Shown piece by piece: positions 51,917-60,296 of a DNA stretch of 64,000 bases (its first letter is position 1; every line of letters begins with the position of its first letter). Source of the stretch: Photobacterium aquae (lineage in GTDB: Bacteria; Pseudomonadota; Gammaproteobacteria; Enterobacterales; Vibrionaceae). Under the pieces are notes generated by a model. That model saw only the letters and a list, made by a program, of their open reading frames with translations. It was not told where the DNA came from and made no database searches. The stretch is taken from the NCBI RefSeq assembly GCF_001029445.1, contig NZ_LDOT01000023.1, positions 124,001-188,000 on the forward strand. Direction: 5' to 3'. A program made the translations under genes and the position numbers.

Positions 51917-52515
51917 AGTCTTAGCTATCTTACCTGTAAGGTTTCAGTTCCATTGTGCCCTACTACCTCAGGGATGAGTGTAGGAAAATCGTCATATACC
52001 CAAGCTACATCTAACGCGTTGTTTCCGTAAGAGTATATCTGTCTCTCATCAGGGCTCGGATTTGCAGACATAGCGATTCACTGCCGTTTGAATCCTATAC
52101 CTTGAGGTAGCTTGGGTATATGACTAAGAGCGGAGAATATCTTGCATGAAAAGAATCTCACAACTTTTGATCTGGCCCATAACTTTACATTGGGCTTGAG
52201 TTAATTCAGCAAATCTCCGCATCTCACCCTTAGATTTATGAACTAAATCACACTTATTGGATCTTTCTAAAATAAATACTCACTCCATTGCACATAGAAA
52301 TATACTCATTTTATATGCAGTGATTTGCATTTAAATGGTGATGATTTGCCTTCTACCCCCTGAAAACTTGCAGGTTGTCACAGAAAGTGAGGGGGTCTGG
52401 TAACTACGCCCCTGATACTCATCCCTCATCCTCCTTTTTCCGGGAGGATGTTTCGGATGATTAATGAAGGCAACATTAAACACAATTGGAAATCATCCTA
52501 GAGCGAGATTGAGCC
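51917..52515. promoter_or_regulatory. malT-malP divergent regulatory region
   Basis: A 599-bp region with several GGATGA cores of the MalT box (GGGGATGAGG in E. coli): plus at 51972-51977 and 52455-52460; minus at 52419-52424, 52426-52431 and 52493-52498. The two at 52419/52426 are seven bases apart and in the same orientation, as in paired MalT sites. A CRP-like site, TATGA-N6-TCACA, is at 52237-52252. The inverted-repeat element at 51991-52124 lies between these and malT. The combination predicts MalT and cAMP-CRP control of malP-malQ-glgB. Confidence 0.7.
51991..52124. repeat. 134-bp element with 18-bp perfect terminal inverted repeats
   Basis: The ends, GTCATATACCCAAGCTAC at 51991-52008 and its exact complement at 52107-52124, flank about 98 bp of non-coding sequence. 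It contains no ORF and looks like a MITE-type or other palindromic intergenic repeat common in Vibrionaceae genomes. Related half-sites occur at 41134-41164, 40409-40428 and about 39940-39962. No target-site duplication was verified by eye. Confidence 0.7.
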
Positions 52516-54975
52516 ATGTCTAAAAATGGTCAGACACAACAATTTGACAAGGCCGCTTTTCAAGCTGCCGTTGAGAAGCACCTTACGACAACCTATGCCG
52601 CAACAGTAGAGAATGCCACACCACGTAATTGGTATATGGCAATGGGCAAAGCACTGGCTGAAATCAGCACCGGCAATCTACTGGCGACCGAACAGCAATT
52701 GGCGTCAGAGAAAGCACGCAGTGTGAACTACCTGTCGTTAGAATTTTTGATTGGCCGCCTGACAGGCAACAACCTGATCAGCATGGGCTTGTATGAAGAT
52801 GTGGCTGCGGCCATGGAAGAGTTGGGCCAGAACCTGACTGACTTGCTAGAAGAAGAGCGAGACCCTGCTTTGGGTAATGGTGGCCTGGGCCGTCTTGCTG
52901 CTTGTTTTATGGATTCGTTGGCTGCGCAGGAGTACCCTGCTGTAGGTTACGGTCTGCACTACGAGTACGGTCTTTTCCGTCAGTCATTTGTAGATGGTCG
53001 CCAAGTAGAAGCGCCAGATGCGTGGCGTGGTATTGAAGGCTACCCGTGGGAGGTCGTTCGTCCTGAACTGACTCAGCATGTAAGCCTTTACGGCCACGTT
53101 GAAGCCTATGTTGATGATGCGGGCAATAACTGCCGCCGTTGGGTTCCGGGTATGACCGTTGAAGGTATTGCGTGGGATTTGCCAATTGTCGGCTACGGCA
53201 ACAACAGCGTTTACCCGCTGCGTCTTTGGGAGTGCCGTTCTTCTGCGCCGTTCAACCTGTCACGATTCAACGATGGTGACTATGTGGGTGCGCAATACCC
53301 AGCTTTGGAAGCGGGCAACGTAACCAAAGTGCTTTATCCAAATGACAATCACGATCAAGGCAAGGCACTGCGTCTGATGCAGCAGTATTTCCACTGCGCG
53401 TGTTCAGTTGCCGATATTCTTCGCCGCCACCTTGCGGCAGGCAACAAGATTGAAGATCTTGCAGCGCTGGAAACTATTCAGCTGAACGATACTCACCCAA
53501 CGATTGCTATTCCTGAACTGATGCGTGTGCTTATCGATGATTTTAAGATGAGCTGGGATCAGGCTTGGGAAATCTGTTCGCACACGTTCGCGTACACCAA
53601 CCATACTTTGTTGCCAGAAGCACTGGAAACATGGAGTGAGGCATTGATTCAGCAGATGTTGCCTCGCCATATGGAGATCATCTTCGAGATTAACCACCGC
53701 TTTATGTTGCAGGTTGAAAAAACATGGCCGGGTAACAATGAAGTGAAGCGTAAGCTGTCCATTATTCAGGAAGGCCCACAGCGAATGGTGCGGATGGCAA
53801 ACCTTTGTGTGGTAAGTACATACGCGGTTAATGGTGTAGCAGCATTGCACTCAGAGCTTGTTAAGCGTGACTTGTTCCCTGAATTCAATGAGCTGTTCCC
53901 TGGACGTTTGACCAACGTGACCAACGGTGTGACACCGCGTCGCTGGATTAAGTACTGTAACCCAGGGTTGTCGGCACTAATCAGTGAGAAAGTTGGCGAC
54001 GATTGGCCTGCACACCTTGAGAAGATCGCGGGCCTAGAGAAATTTGCTGATGACGAAGCGTTCCAGCAGCGCTATATGGCGGTTAAAAAAGAGAACAAAC
54101 AGCGTTTGGCTGATTGGATCAATGAAAACATGGGTATCGAACTAGATACTAATGCGATTTTTGATATCCAAATTAAACGACTTCATGAATACAAGCGTCA
54201 GCATTTGAATTTGCTGCATATTCTGTCGCTATATCACCGTCTTCTGAATGATCCGACGTTCGATATGCATCCTCGCGTGTTTATCTTTGGTGCCAAAGCG
54301 GCTCCAGGCTATGCGCTGGCGAAAGATATTATTTTTGCCATCAATAAAGTGGCAGAAAAAGTAAACAACGATGAGCGCCTTGGCGGCAAGTTGAAGGTGG
54401 TATTTATCCCTGACTACCGTGTTAGCCTTGCGGAAATTCTATTCCCAGCGGCAGATGTCTCTGAGCAAATTTCAACCGCAGGCAAGGAAGCATCGGGTAC
54501 CGGCAACATGAAGTTTGCGATGAACGGTGCACTGACCATCGGTACGATGGATGGCGCTAACGTTGAAATGCGCGAAGAAGTTGGCGATGACAACATTTTC
54601 ATCTTCGGCTTGCTGGTGGACGAAGTACAAAAATTGAAGAACGAGGGTTATGACCCTTACCGTTATTACCATGCTGATAGCTTACTGCGTGCAGCTCTGG
54701 AGTTATTGAATACTGATGAATTCACACCAGGCCATCCTGGCCAGCTAGCGGCGATTCGCCAAAACTTGCTGGATGGTGGAGACCCATACCTGGTACTGGC
54801 TGACTTTGCCGATTACGTGAAGACTCACGAAGAAATCGATGCACAATACCGTGATCAGAAAACATGGGCCCGCAAGGCTATTTTGAACACGGCATTGATG
54901 AGCAAGTTCAGCTCAGACCGTAGTATTCGAGACTACGCCAATAACATCTGGAAACTTGAGCCAGTAAAACGCTAA
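52516..54975 (+). CDS. malP: Maltodextrin/glycogen phosphorylase
   Basis: An 819-residue PLP enzyme, family GT35, releasing glucose-1-phosphate from alpha-1,4-glucans. The active-site lysine is Lys666 in GTGNMKFAMNGALTIGTMDG; the DYRVSLAEI and KRQHLNLLHI segments are also phosphorylase signatures, and the N-terminal ALGNGGLGRLAACFMDSLA is complete. The length (819) is close to E. coli MalP (797) and GlgP (815). Position next to malQ behind a MalT-box region makes malP the better symbol, although glgP by sequence is possible. A stable hairpin and a malQ Shine-Dalgarno follow in the 84-bp gap. Confidence 0.95.
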   Translation: MSKNGQTQQFDKAAFQAAVEKHLTTTYAATVENATPRNWYMAMGKALAEISTGNLLATEQQLASEKARSVNYLSLEFLIGRLTGNNLISMGLYEDVAAAMEELGQNLTDLLEEERDPALGNGGLGRLAACFMDSLAAQEYPAVGYGLHYEYGLFRQSFVDGRQVEAPDAWRGIEGYPWEVVRPELTQHVSLYGHVEAYVDDAGNNCRRWVPGMTVEGIAWDLPIVGYGNNSVYPLRLWECRSSAPFNLSRFNDGDYVGAQYPALEAGNVTKVLYPNDNHDQGKALRLMQQYFHCACSVADILRRHLAAGNKIEDLAALETIQLNDTHPTIAIPELMRVLIDDFKMSWDQAWEICSHTFAYTNHTLLPEALETWSEALIQQMLPRHMEIIFEINHRFMLQVEKTWPGNNEVKRKLSIIQEGPQRMVRMANLCVVSTYAVNGVAALHSELVKRDLFPEFNELFPGRLTNVTNGVTPRRWIKYCNPGLSALISEKVGDDWPAHLEKIAGLEKFADDEAFQQRYMAVKKENKQRLADWINENMGIELDTNAIFDIQIKRLHEYKRQHLNLLHILSLYHRLLNDPTFDMHPRVFIFGAKAAPGYALAKDIIFAINKVAEKVNNDERLGGKLKVVFIPDYRVSLAEILFPAADVSEQISTAGKEASGTGNMKFAMNGALTIGTMDGANVEMREEVGDDNIFIFGLLVDEVQKLKNEGYDPYRYYHADSLLRAALELLNTDEFTPGHPGQLAAIRQNLLDGGDPYLVLADFADYVKTHEEIDAQYRDQKTWARKAILNTALMSKFSSDRSIRDYANNIWKLEPVKR

Positions 54976-55028
54976 ACCACACTGTGGCAACAGTGTCTGA
55001 ATTGATATCAGCAAAACCCTAACATCGT

Positions 55029-55046
55029 AGCGGCCGAAAGGCCGCT
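55029..55046 (+). other. Intercistronic hairpin between malP and malQ
   Basis: AGCGGCC-GAAA-GGCCGCT, a seven-pair GC-rich stem with a GNRA tetraloop, lies directly before the malQ Shine-Dalgarno (ACGGAGAG). There is no T-run. It may stabilise the upstream mRNA or tune relative expression; it is not a terminator. Confidence 0.6.
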
Positions 55047-55059
55047 AACGGAGAGAACG

Positions 55060-57243
55060 ATGAAAGACAATCAAGTACTAAAACAAGTTGCTGACCAAGT
55101 TGGTATTGCCGATAGCTATATCAGCGCTTGGGGAGATGAAGCGCGCGTCGATAACGAAACAATCGTTCGTTTGCTGGCGTCGCTAGGCTACGACACAAGT
55201 TCGGATGAAGCACTGCTGGAGTCTGCGAACAAGCATCTGCGCCCAGATGTTATGGCGCCGGTGAAGGTGATCCGCAGTGGCGAGCCTATGCATATTGAAA
55301 TGCATCTGGGCCAGAGTGCTCGGATTAGCGATTTCAGCTGGCGTTTGGAAACCGAACAAGGTGACGTGCTGGAAGGCTGGTTGCAGTCTCAGTTGGTACA
55401 AGATGACCGTGCTGAAGGCGGGCTGTTGGTGTTTGCCCTGCCTGATAATCTGGCTTGGGGCTACCATAAACTGGAAGTGTACCGTAAGCGCCGTAAATCT
55501 CCGTTTGAAATGACCTTGATTGTCACTCCAACCTCTTGTTACAAGCAAGAAGCCTTGCTTAACGATAAGAAACTCTGGGGTACCAGTGTTCAGCTGTATT
55601 CAATTCGCACTAACCATAACTGGGGTATCGGTGATTTCGGCGATCTGAAACAGCTCGTTGCTGATGTTGCTGCCCGTGGTGGTGACTTTGTTGGCCTAAA
55701 CCCGATTCACTCTCTATTTCCAGCGAACCCAGAAGGTGCGAGCCCATACAGCCCGTCTTCACGTCGCTGGCTGAACCTGATGTACATTGACGTGAGCTCG
55801 GTAAGTGAGTTTGCCCAATGTGATGAAGCACAACAATTAGTGGGAAGCGCTGAGTTCCAGAAGCGTTTGAACGCTGCTCGTGATGCCAATTGGGTAAATT
55901 ACAGTGAGGTTTCTTGCCTGAAAATGGCGGTGTTGCCTTTGTTGTTCGCAACATTCCGTGAGCGCCATCTCGACAAGAATACGGCTCGTGCGCAGCAGTT
56001 TTTGGCATTTGTCGAAAAAGGCGGTGAGAGCCTGTTGCACCAAGCGGCATTCGATGCGCTTCATGCCGAGTTGAAGAAAGACGACGAGTCAACGTGGGGC
56101 TGGCCGGTATTCCCTGAGCAGTATCGTCACTTTGATAACCCTGCGGTTCAGAGCTTTATTAAAACGCATAACGAGCAAGTACAGCTATACATGTACCTGC
56201 AGTGGCTTGCTGATACCCAGTTGGCTGAAGTTAATGAATTGGCTCAGGAAAAGGGCATGGTTATCGGTCTGTACCGTGACTTGGCGGTAGGGGTTTGTGA
56301 CTCCGGCTCTGAGACATGGGCGGATCACGGTGCACTTTGCCAAGATGTCAGCATTGGTGCGCCACCAGATATCCTTGGTCCTCTAGGCCAGAACTGGGGC
56401 CTTCCACCGCTTAACCCTGAGGTGCTACAACAGCGTGCCTACCAGCCGTATGTCGATCTATTGCGCGCCAATATGCGTAGCTGTGGTGCATTGCGTATTG
56501 ACCATGTACTTGGTTTGCTGCGTCTTTGGTGGATCCCTAAAGGCGAGAACGCAACCAAAGGTGCATACATGTATTATCCGGTAGAAGACATGATGGCCAT
56601 TTTGGCACTAGAGAGCCATCGCTACCAGTGTACGGTTATCGGTGAAGACTTGGGTACGGTACCGGATGAAATTGTAGACAAGCTGGCAACAGCAGGTATC
56701 CACTCGTATAAAGTTTTCTTCTTCGAGACAGCAGAAGATGGTGGCTTCTATTCGCCTTCGCATTACACCCAACAGTCAATGGCTGCTTTGTGTACTCATG
56801 ATATGCCTACCTTGCGTGGTTTCTGGCACTGTGATGATTTGAAAATGGGCGAGGAGTTGGGCTTGTATCCCAATAAGGAACAGCTACAGGGCTTGTTTGA
56901 TTCCCGTGCGGAAAGCAAACAAAAAATCCTTGATAGTTTGGCATGGCATGGTTATCTTCCTGAAGGTGTTGGGCATAATGCTGCATATGTACCTATGGAC
57001 AGGAACCTTAGTGAATCGATGCAACTTCATCTGGCATCGGGCGCAAGTGCATTGCTGAGTTTGCAGCTTGAAGATTGGCTAGAAATGGATAAGCCGGTCA
57101 ATATCCCTGGTACGGTTGATGAATATCCGAACTGGCGCCGTAAGCTATCGGCTTCTTTGGATGATATTTTCACCCGCCAGAACATTGTTGATTTGACTCG
57201 TCGCCTGACAGAAACACGAGAAAAAGCATCACACAATCAGTAA
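55060..57243 (+). CDS. malQ: 4-alpha-glucanotransferase (amylomaltase)
   Basis: A 727-residue cytoplasmic GH77 enzyme that transfers alpha-1,4-glucan segments between maltodextrins. The nucleophile Asp is in ALRIDHVLGLLRLWWIP (about residue 481), the acid Glu in IGEDLGTVPDEI (about 528), and THDMPTLRGFW follows near 590. The N-terminal 140 residues are the beta-rich extension typical of the long enterobacterial-type MalQ (E. coli 694). In the operon malP-malQ-glgB, MalQ makes longer chains that MalP degrades. The stop is 14 bp before the glgB start. Confidence 0.95.
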   Translation: MKDNQVLKQVADQVGIADSYISAWGDEARVDNETIVRLLASLGYDTSSDEALLESANKHLRPDVMAPVKVIRSGEPMHIEMHLGQSARISDFSWRLETEQGDVLEGWLQSQLVQDDRAEGGLLVFALPDNLAWGYHKLEVYRKRRKSPFEMTLIVTPTSCYKQEALLNDKKLWGTSVQLYSIRTNHNWGIGDFGDLKQLVADVAARGGDFVGLNPIHSLFPANPEGASPYSPSSRRWLNLMYIDVSSVSEFAQCDEAQQLVGSAEFQKRLNAARDANWVNYSEVSCLKMAVLPLLFATFRERHLDKNTARAQQFLAFVEKGGESLLHQAAFDALHAELKKDDESTWGWPVFPEQYRHFDNPAVQSFIKTHNEQVQLYMYLQWLADTQLAEVNELAQEKGMVIGLYRDLAVGVCDSGSETWADHGALCQDVSIGAPPDILGPLGQNWGLPPLNPEVLQQRAYQPYVDLLRANMRSCGALRIDHVLGLLRLWWIPKGENATKGAYMYYPVEDMMAILALESHRYQCTVIGEDLGTVPDEIVDKLATAGIHSYKVFFFETAEDGGFYSPSHYTQQSMAALCTHDMPTLRGFWHCDDLKMGEELGLYPNKEQLQGLFDSRAESKQKILDSLAWHGYLPEGVGHNAAYVPMDRNLSESMQLHLASGASALLSLQLEDWLEMDKPVNIPGTVDEYPNWRRKLSASLDDIFTRQNIVDLTRRLTETREKASHNQ

Positions 57244-57257
57244 TCAGGAGTAATGCG

Positions 57258-59441
57258 TTGGACACATTGAACGTGACACGCAGTGAGAAGGAATACGTGC
57301 AGCTCGAAAGGGCTGCATTTTCAGACCCATTTTCATTTTTAGGCCCACAGTACAACTCTCTAGATATCGCTTTGCGCGTATTTTTGCCGGGGGCAGAAAG
57401 CGTTGCGGTGCTGACTGGTAGCGGCGAGCGCCTGTCTCTGGAACGAGAAGGTGACAGCGGATTTGTACTGCATGGCGAGCGTGATTTTACCTCAGAGCTT
57501 TATCAATTAGTTATCTGCTGGCCGGAAGGTGAGCAGACTTTGTATGATCCCTATCAGTTCCACCGTTTGATCCCATCCTATTCTGTTGTGCAGGCGCCTG
57601 ATCAAATGCATAGCGAGATGGGGGCTCAGCTAATCACTCTGAACCGAGCTGGGAAACCCGTATCGGGGGTACGCTTTTTGGTGTTTGCACCGAATGCTTC
57701 TGCAGTGAGCGTGGTGGGTGACTTCAATGGCTGGGACGGCCGCCGCCATCCGCTGCAGCGGCTGGACGATGGCCTTTGGGGACTGTTTGTTCCTGACTTG
57801 GAAGCCGATACCCGCTATAAGTTCGAGATTAAGGACAGTGCAGGCAATAGCCTGCCGCACAAGGCCGATCCATGGGGTTACCATTCTGAGCAATACCCAT
57901 CTTTTGCTTCCAAGGTGTACGACCAGTCCAAGTATCAGTGGCATGATGGTGCGTGGCAGGGACGAGAGGTTACACCGAAGCATCAGCAACCGTTGTCTTT
58001 CTATGAATTGCATGCGGGCTCTTGGCGAACCAATGAGCAAGGCGAGTTCCTGAATTATCGCGAGCTTGCAGAGGTGTTGATCCCGTATTTGACGGAGATG
58101 GGTTATACCCATGTTGAGCTAATGCCGGTATCAGAGCACCCGTTTTATGGCTCATGGGGTTATCAGCCGATTGGCCTGTTTGCGCCAACTAGCCGTTACG
58201 GTACACCGGACGATTTCAAGTATTTTGTCGATCAATGCCATCAGGCCAATATCGGGGTTGTACTTGATTGGGTGCCAGCACATTTCCCGTCAGACGGGCA
58301 TGGCTTGGCGAATTTCGATGGTACGGCACTGTTTAATGATCCTGACCCACGCCGTGGTTGGCATCAAGATTGGCAAAGCTACATTTATGACTACGGACGC
58401 GATCACGTTCGTCGTTTCCTTGTTGCCAACGCCTTGTTTTGGTTTGAGCACTACCATATTGATGGTCTGCGGGTCGATGCGGTCGCATCCATGCTCTACT
58501 TGGATTATTCGCGTGAGCATGATCAGTGGATCCCTAACCACGAAGGCGGTAACGTTAATTTCGATGCTGTTAGTTTGTTACGTTGGGTGAACGAGGAAGT
58601 TTATCGCCTCTACCCGAATGCGATGACTATTGCTGAAGAGTCGACGGCTTTTCCGGGAGTGACCAAGCCAACTAGCATGGGCGGATTGGGGTTTGGCTTT
58701 AAGTGGAATATGGGGTGGATGCACGATAGCCTCTCTTATATCAAAGAAGAGCCAGTGCACCGTAAATACCACCATAATACCGTGACCTTCCCGATGGTCT
58801 ATGCCTTTAGCGAGAATTATGTACTGTCACTGTCTCATGACGAGGTGGTGTATGGAAAAGGATCGCTGCTCAACAAGATGCCGGGTGATGAATGGCAGCA
58901 GACGGCTAACTTACGCGCCTATATGGGATACATGTATGGCCAGCCAGGGAAGAAATTGAACTTTATGGGGGCAGAGATCGCCCAAAGTGCGGAATGGGCG
59001 CATGAAGGGCAGCTGGAGTGGCATTGGCTTCAGTATCCACGCCATAATGGTATGCAGGCGCTGGTTCGAGATTTGAACCATCTCTACACATCATTACCAG
59101 CCCTGTATGAGCAAGATTGTGATCCTGCCGGTTTTGAGTGGCGGATGCAGGATGATGCCGATAACAGTATTCTGGCTCATGAGCGATTCGCACTCAATGG
59201 TGACAAGGTACTGGTGGTAACTAACTTTACACCTGTGCCGCGATCAGGTTACAGATTGGGCGTGCCTGTTCCCGGCTGTTATGAATTGGTTCTGAATACT
59301 GACGATAGTAAGTATTGGGGGAGCAACGCGACAGTTTGCCTGACTTTGCCAACAGAAGAAGTAGAGAGCCACGGTTTGCCACAGTCAATTGCAATTGATT
59401 TGCCACCGTTGGCGACTGTTTTCTATCGTTTTGCCGGCTAA
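57258..59441 (+). CDS. glgB: 1,4-alpha-glucan branching enzyme
   Basis: A 727-residue GH13 branching enzyme (E. coli GlgB 728), with N-terminal CBM48-type domains (about 1-235, including FAPNASAVSVVGDFNGWDGR) and the catalytic barrel. Nucleophile Asp is in DGLRVDAVASMLY (about 407), acid Glu in IAEESTAFPGV (about 460), third Asp in LSHDEVVYGK (about 525). The start is a TTG at 57258, seven bases after AGGAG; an ATG at 57253 is out of frame and stops at once. glgC, glgA and glgX are not adjacent, so glycogen synthesis genes must lie elsewhere. Confidence 0.95.
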   Translation: MDTLNVTRSEKEYVQLERAAFSDPFSFLGPQYNSLDIALRVFLPGAESVAVLTGSGERLSLEREGDSGFVLHGERDFTSELYQLVICWPEGEQTLYDPYQFHRLIPSYSVVQAPDQMHSEMGAQLITLNRAGKPVSGVRFLVFAPNASAVSVVGDFNGWDGRRHPLQRLDDGLWGLFVPDLEADTRYKFEIKDSAGNSLPHKADPWGYHSEQYPSFASKVYDQSKYQWHDGAWQGREVTPKHQQPLSFYELHAGSWRTNEQGEFLNYRELAEVLIPYLTEMGYTHVELMPVSEHPFYGSWGYQPIGLFAPTSRYGTPDDFKYFVDQCHQANIGVVLDWVPAHFPSDGHGLANFDGTALFNDPDPRRGWHQDWQSYIYDYGRDHVRRFLVANALFWFEHYHIDGLRVDAVASMLYLDYSREHDQWIPNHEGGNVNFDAVSLLRWVNEEVYRLYPNAMTIAEESTAFPGVTKPTSMGGLGFGFKWNMGWMHDSLSYIKEEPVHRKYHHNTVTFPMVYAFSENYVLSLSHDEVVYGKGSLLNKMPGDEWQQTANLRAYMGYMYGQPGKKLNFMGAEIAQSAEWAHEGQLEWHWLQYPRHNGMQALVRDLNHLYTSLPALYEQDCDPAGFEWRMQDDADNSILAHERFALNGDKVLVVTNFTPVPRSGYRLGVPVPGCYELVLNTDDSKYWGSNATVCLTLPTEEVESHGLPQSIAIDLPPLATVFYRFAG

Positions 59442-59460
59442 TAGCCAGAAAATAAATATG

Positions 59461-59491
59461 AAAAGCCCGCGATATAATGCGGGCTTTTTTT
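59461..59491 (+). terminator. Terminator of malP-malQ-glgB
   Basis: A ten-pair perfect stem (AAAAGCCCGC at 59461-59470 with GCGGGCTTTT at 59479-59488), eight-base loop and T-run. Confidence 0.92.
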
Positions 59492-59529
59492 ATGACGGTC
59501 TCTGCAGAAAAGGATGTGGGGGAATATGA

Positions 59530-59547
59530 TGTGCGAGATCTCTTACA
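59530..59547. promoter_or_regulatory. UvrY/GacA-type box upstream of CsrB-like RNA
   Basis: TGTGCG-AGATCT-CTTACA matches the GacA/UvrY/VarA upstream element TGTAAG-N6-CTTACA in ten of twelve defined positions, with a perfect right half. It lies about 140-150 bp before the first GGA motifs, a distance compatible with response-regulator activation of csrB genes. Confidence 0.6.
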
Positions 59548-59689
59548 AGTCGGTAGGAATATGGCGGTTTAATCATGGTGGAATAGCCATTAATTGAAAT
59601 TAAAATCGTATTTTTTCAATGGCTTAACTTGGTGTTATATATGGTGGGATTATTGTGGTTGAAAAATGTGATCTTTGTCGATTGCCGAA

Positions 59690-60109
59690 AAATGTCAATC
59701 CTTTAATCTTACCCTTATCAGATGGAGCTGATGAATTGGAATAGAACAGCAGCCAAGGAGTGAGGCACCCTCAGGAAGAGGTCGGTAAATCAGGATGATT
59801 TGTCGAGCAGGGAGTGTAAAGGGAACATCGGATGGATCCGATAAAGTAAGTAGGATACTTGCTGGTAAGGATGACATATAGGGATCGCTTCAGGATGAGG
59901 CAACGGACACCTCCAGGATGGAGATGGGAGTCGTAACGGGATGTTGCGACGGGTCAAGGCGAGACCAATGGACTTATCCAGGACGGATATGCAAAGGAAG
60001 ACGCTGAAGGACGCAGCTTGATCACGGAATGATGCAGGGAGCACCATAGTAGCGGGAATGCTGCATTAAAGACCAAGGGCGCGACGAAAGTCGCGCCCGT
60101 TCTTTTTTT
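59690..60109 (+). ncRNA. csrB: CsrB-family sRNA (CsrA-sequestering)
   Basis: About 400 bp without an ORF on this strand but with 26 GGA triplets from 59723 to 60056, many in the loops of short hairpins as AGGA or GGGA (CAGGATG, CAGGGAG, AAGGGAA, CAGGACG). This is the defining feature of CsrB/CsrC RNAs, which titrate the RNA-binding regulator CsrA. It ends in a perfect rho-independent terminator (GGGCGCGAC-GAAA-GTCGCGCCC at 60077-60098, then TTCTTTTTTT). The 5' end is not fixed; I place it near 59690, about 140 bp after a UvrY-type box. It directly follows glgB; in E. coli CsrA represses glycogen synthesis and CsrB relieves that. Confidence 0.85.
60077..60109 (+). terminator. Terminator of CsrB-like RNA
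   Basis: A nine-pair perfect stem GGGCGCGAC (60077-60085) with GTCGCGCCC (60090-60098), a GAAA tetraloop and a T-run. Confidence 0.95.
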
Positions 60110-60140
60110 GTATTCAACCCCTCACTCAGCCAACGATCAT

Positions 60141-60192
60141 TTTTCTCCTTTTCTCCTTTTCTCCTTTTCTCCTTTTCTCTTGTTCTCCTTTT
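60141..60192. repeat. Octamer simple-sequence repeat (TTTTCTCC)n
   Basis: Four perfect copies (60141-60172), two degenerate copies (TTTTCTCT, TGTTCTCC) and a final TTTT. On the minus strand the unit is GGAGAAAA, so that strand has GGAG repeats. It sits in the gap after the CsrB-like RNA with no gene across it. Confidence 0.9.
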
Positions 60193-60241
60193 CGTATTAA
60201 GAGGTCGGATGTAGGTTGGTCTGAGCTTGTATAGAGTGGCG

Positions 60242-60281
60242 AAAAAAAGGCGGTATACCATAGGTATACCGCCTTTTTGTG
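60242..60281. terminator. Terminator of YcaD-like MFS gene (bidirectional)
   Basis: A long stem, AAAAAGGCGGTATACC with GGTATACCGCCTTTTT and a three-base loop, with T-runs on both strands; on the minus strand it ends the MFS gene. Confidence 0.9.
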
Positions 60282-60296
60282 TATCTAGTGGGTGAT

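Noticed and set aside
59690..60047. Minus-strand ORFs antisense to the CsrB-like RNA.
   Set aside because: The GGA density, terminator and lack of any domain or ribosome-binding site favour a plus-strand RNA.
60022..60261. A short minus-strand ORF with a Lys/Glu/Arg-rich stretch (EKRRKGEKEK).
   Set aside because: The charged stretch is just the translation of the octamer repeat; the ORF runs antisense to the CsrB-like RNA end.
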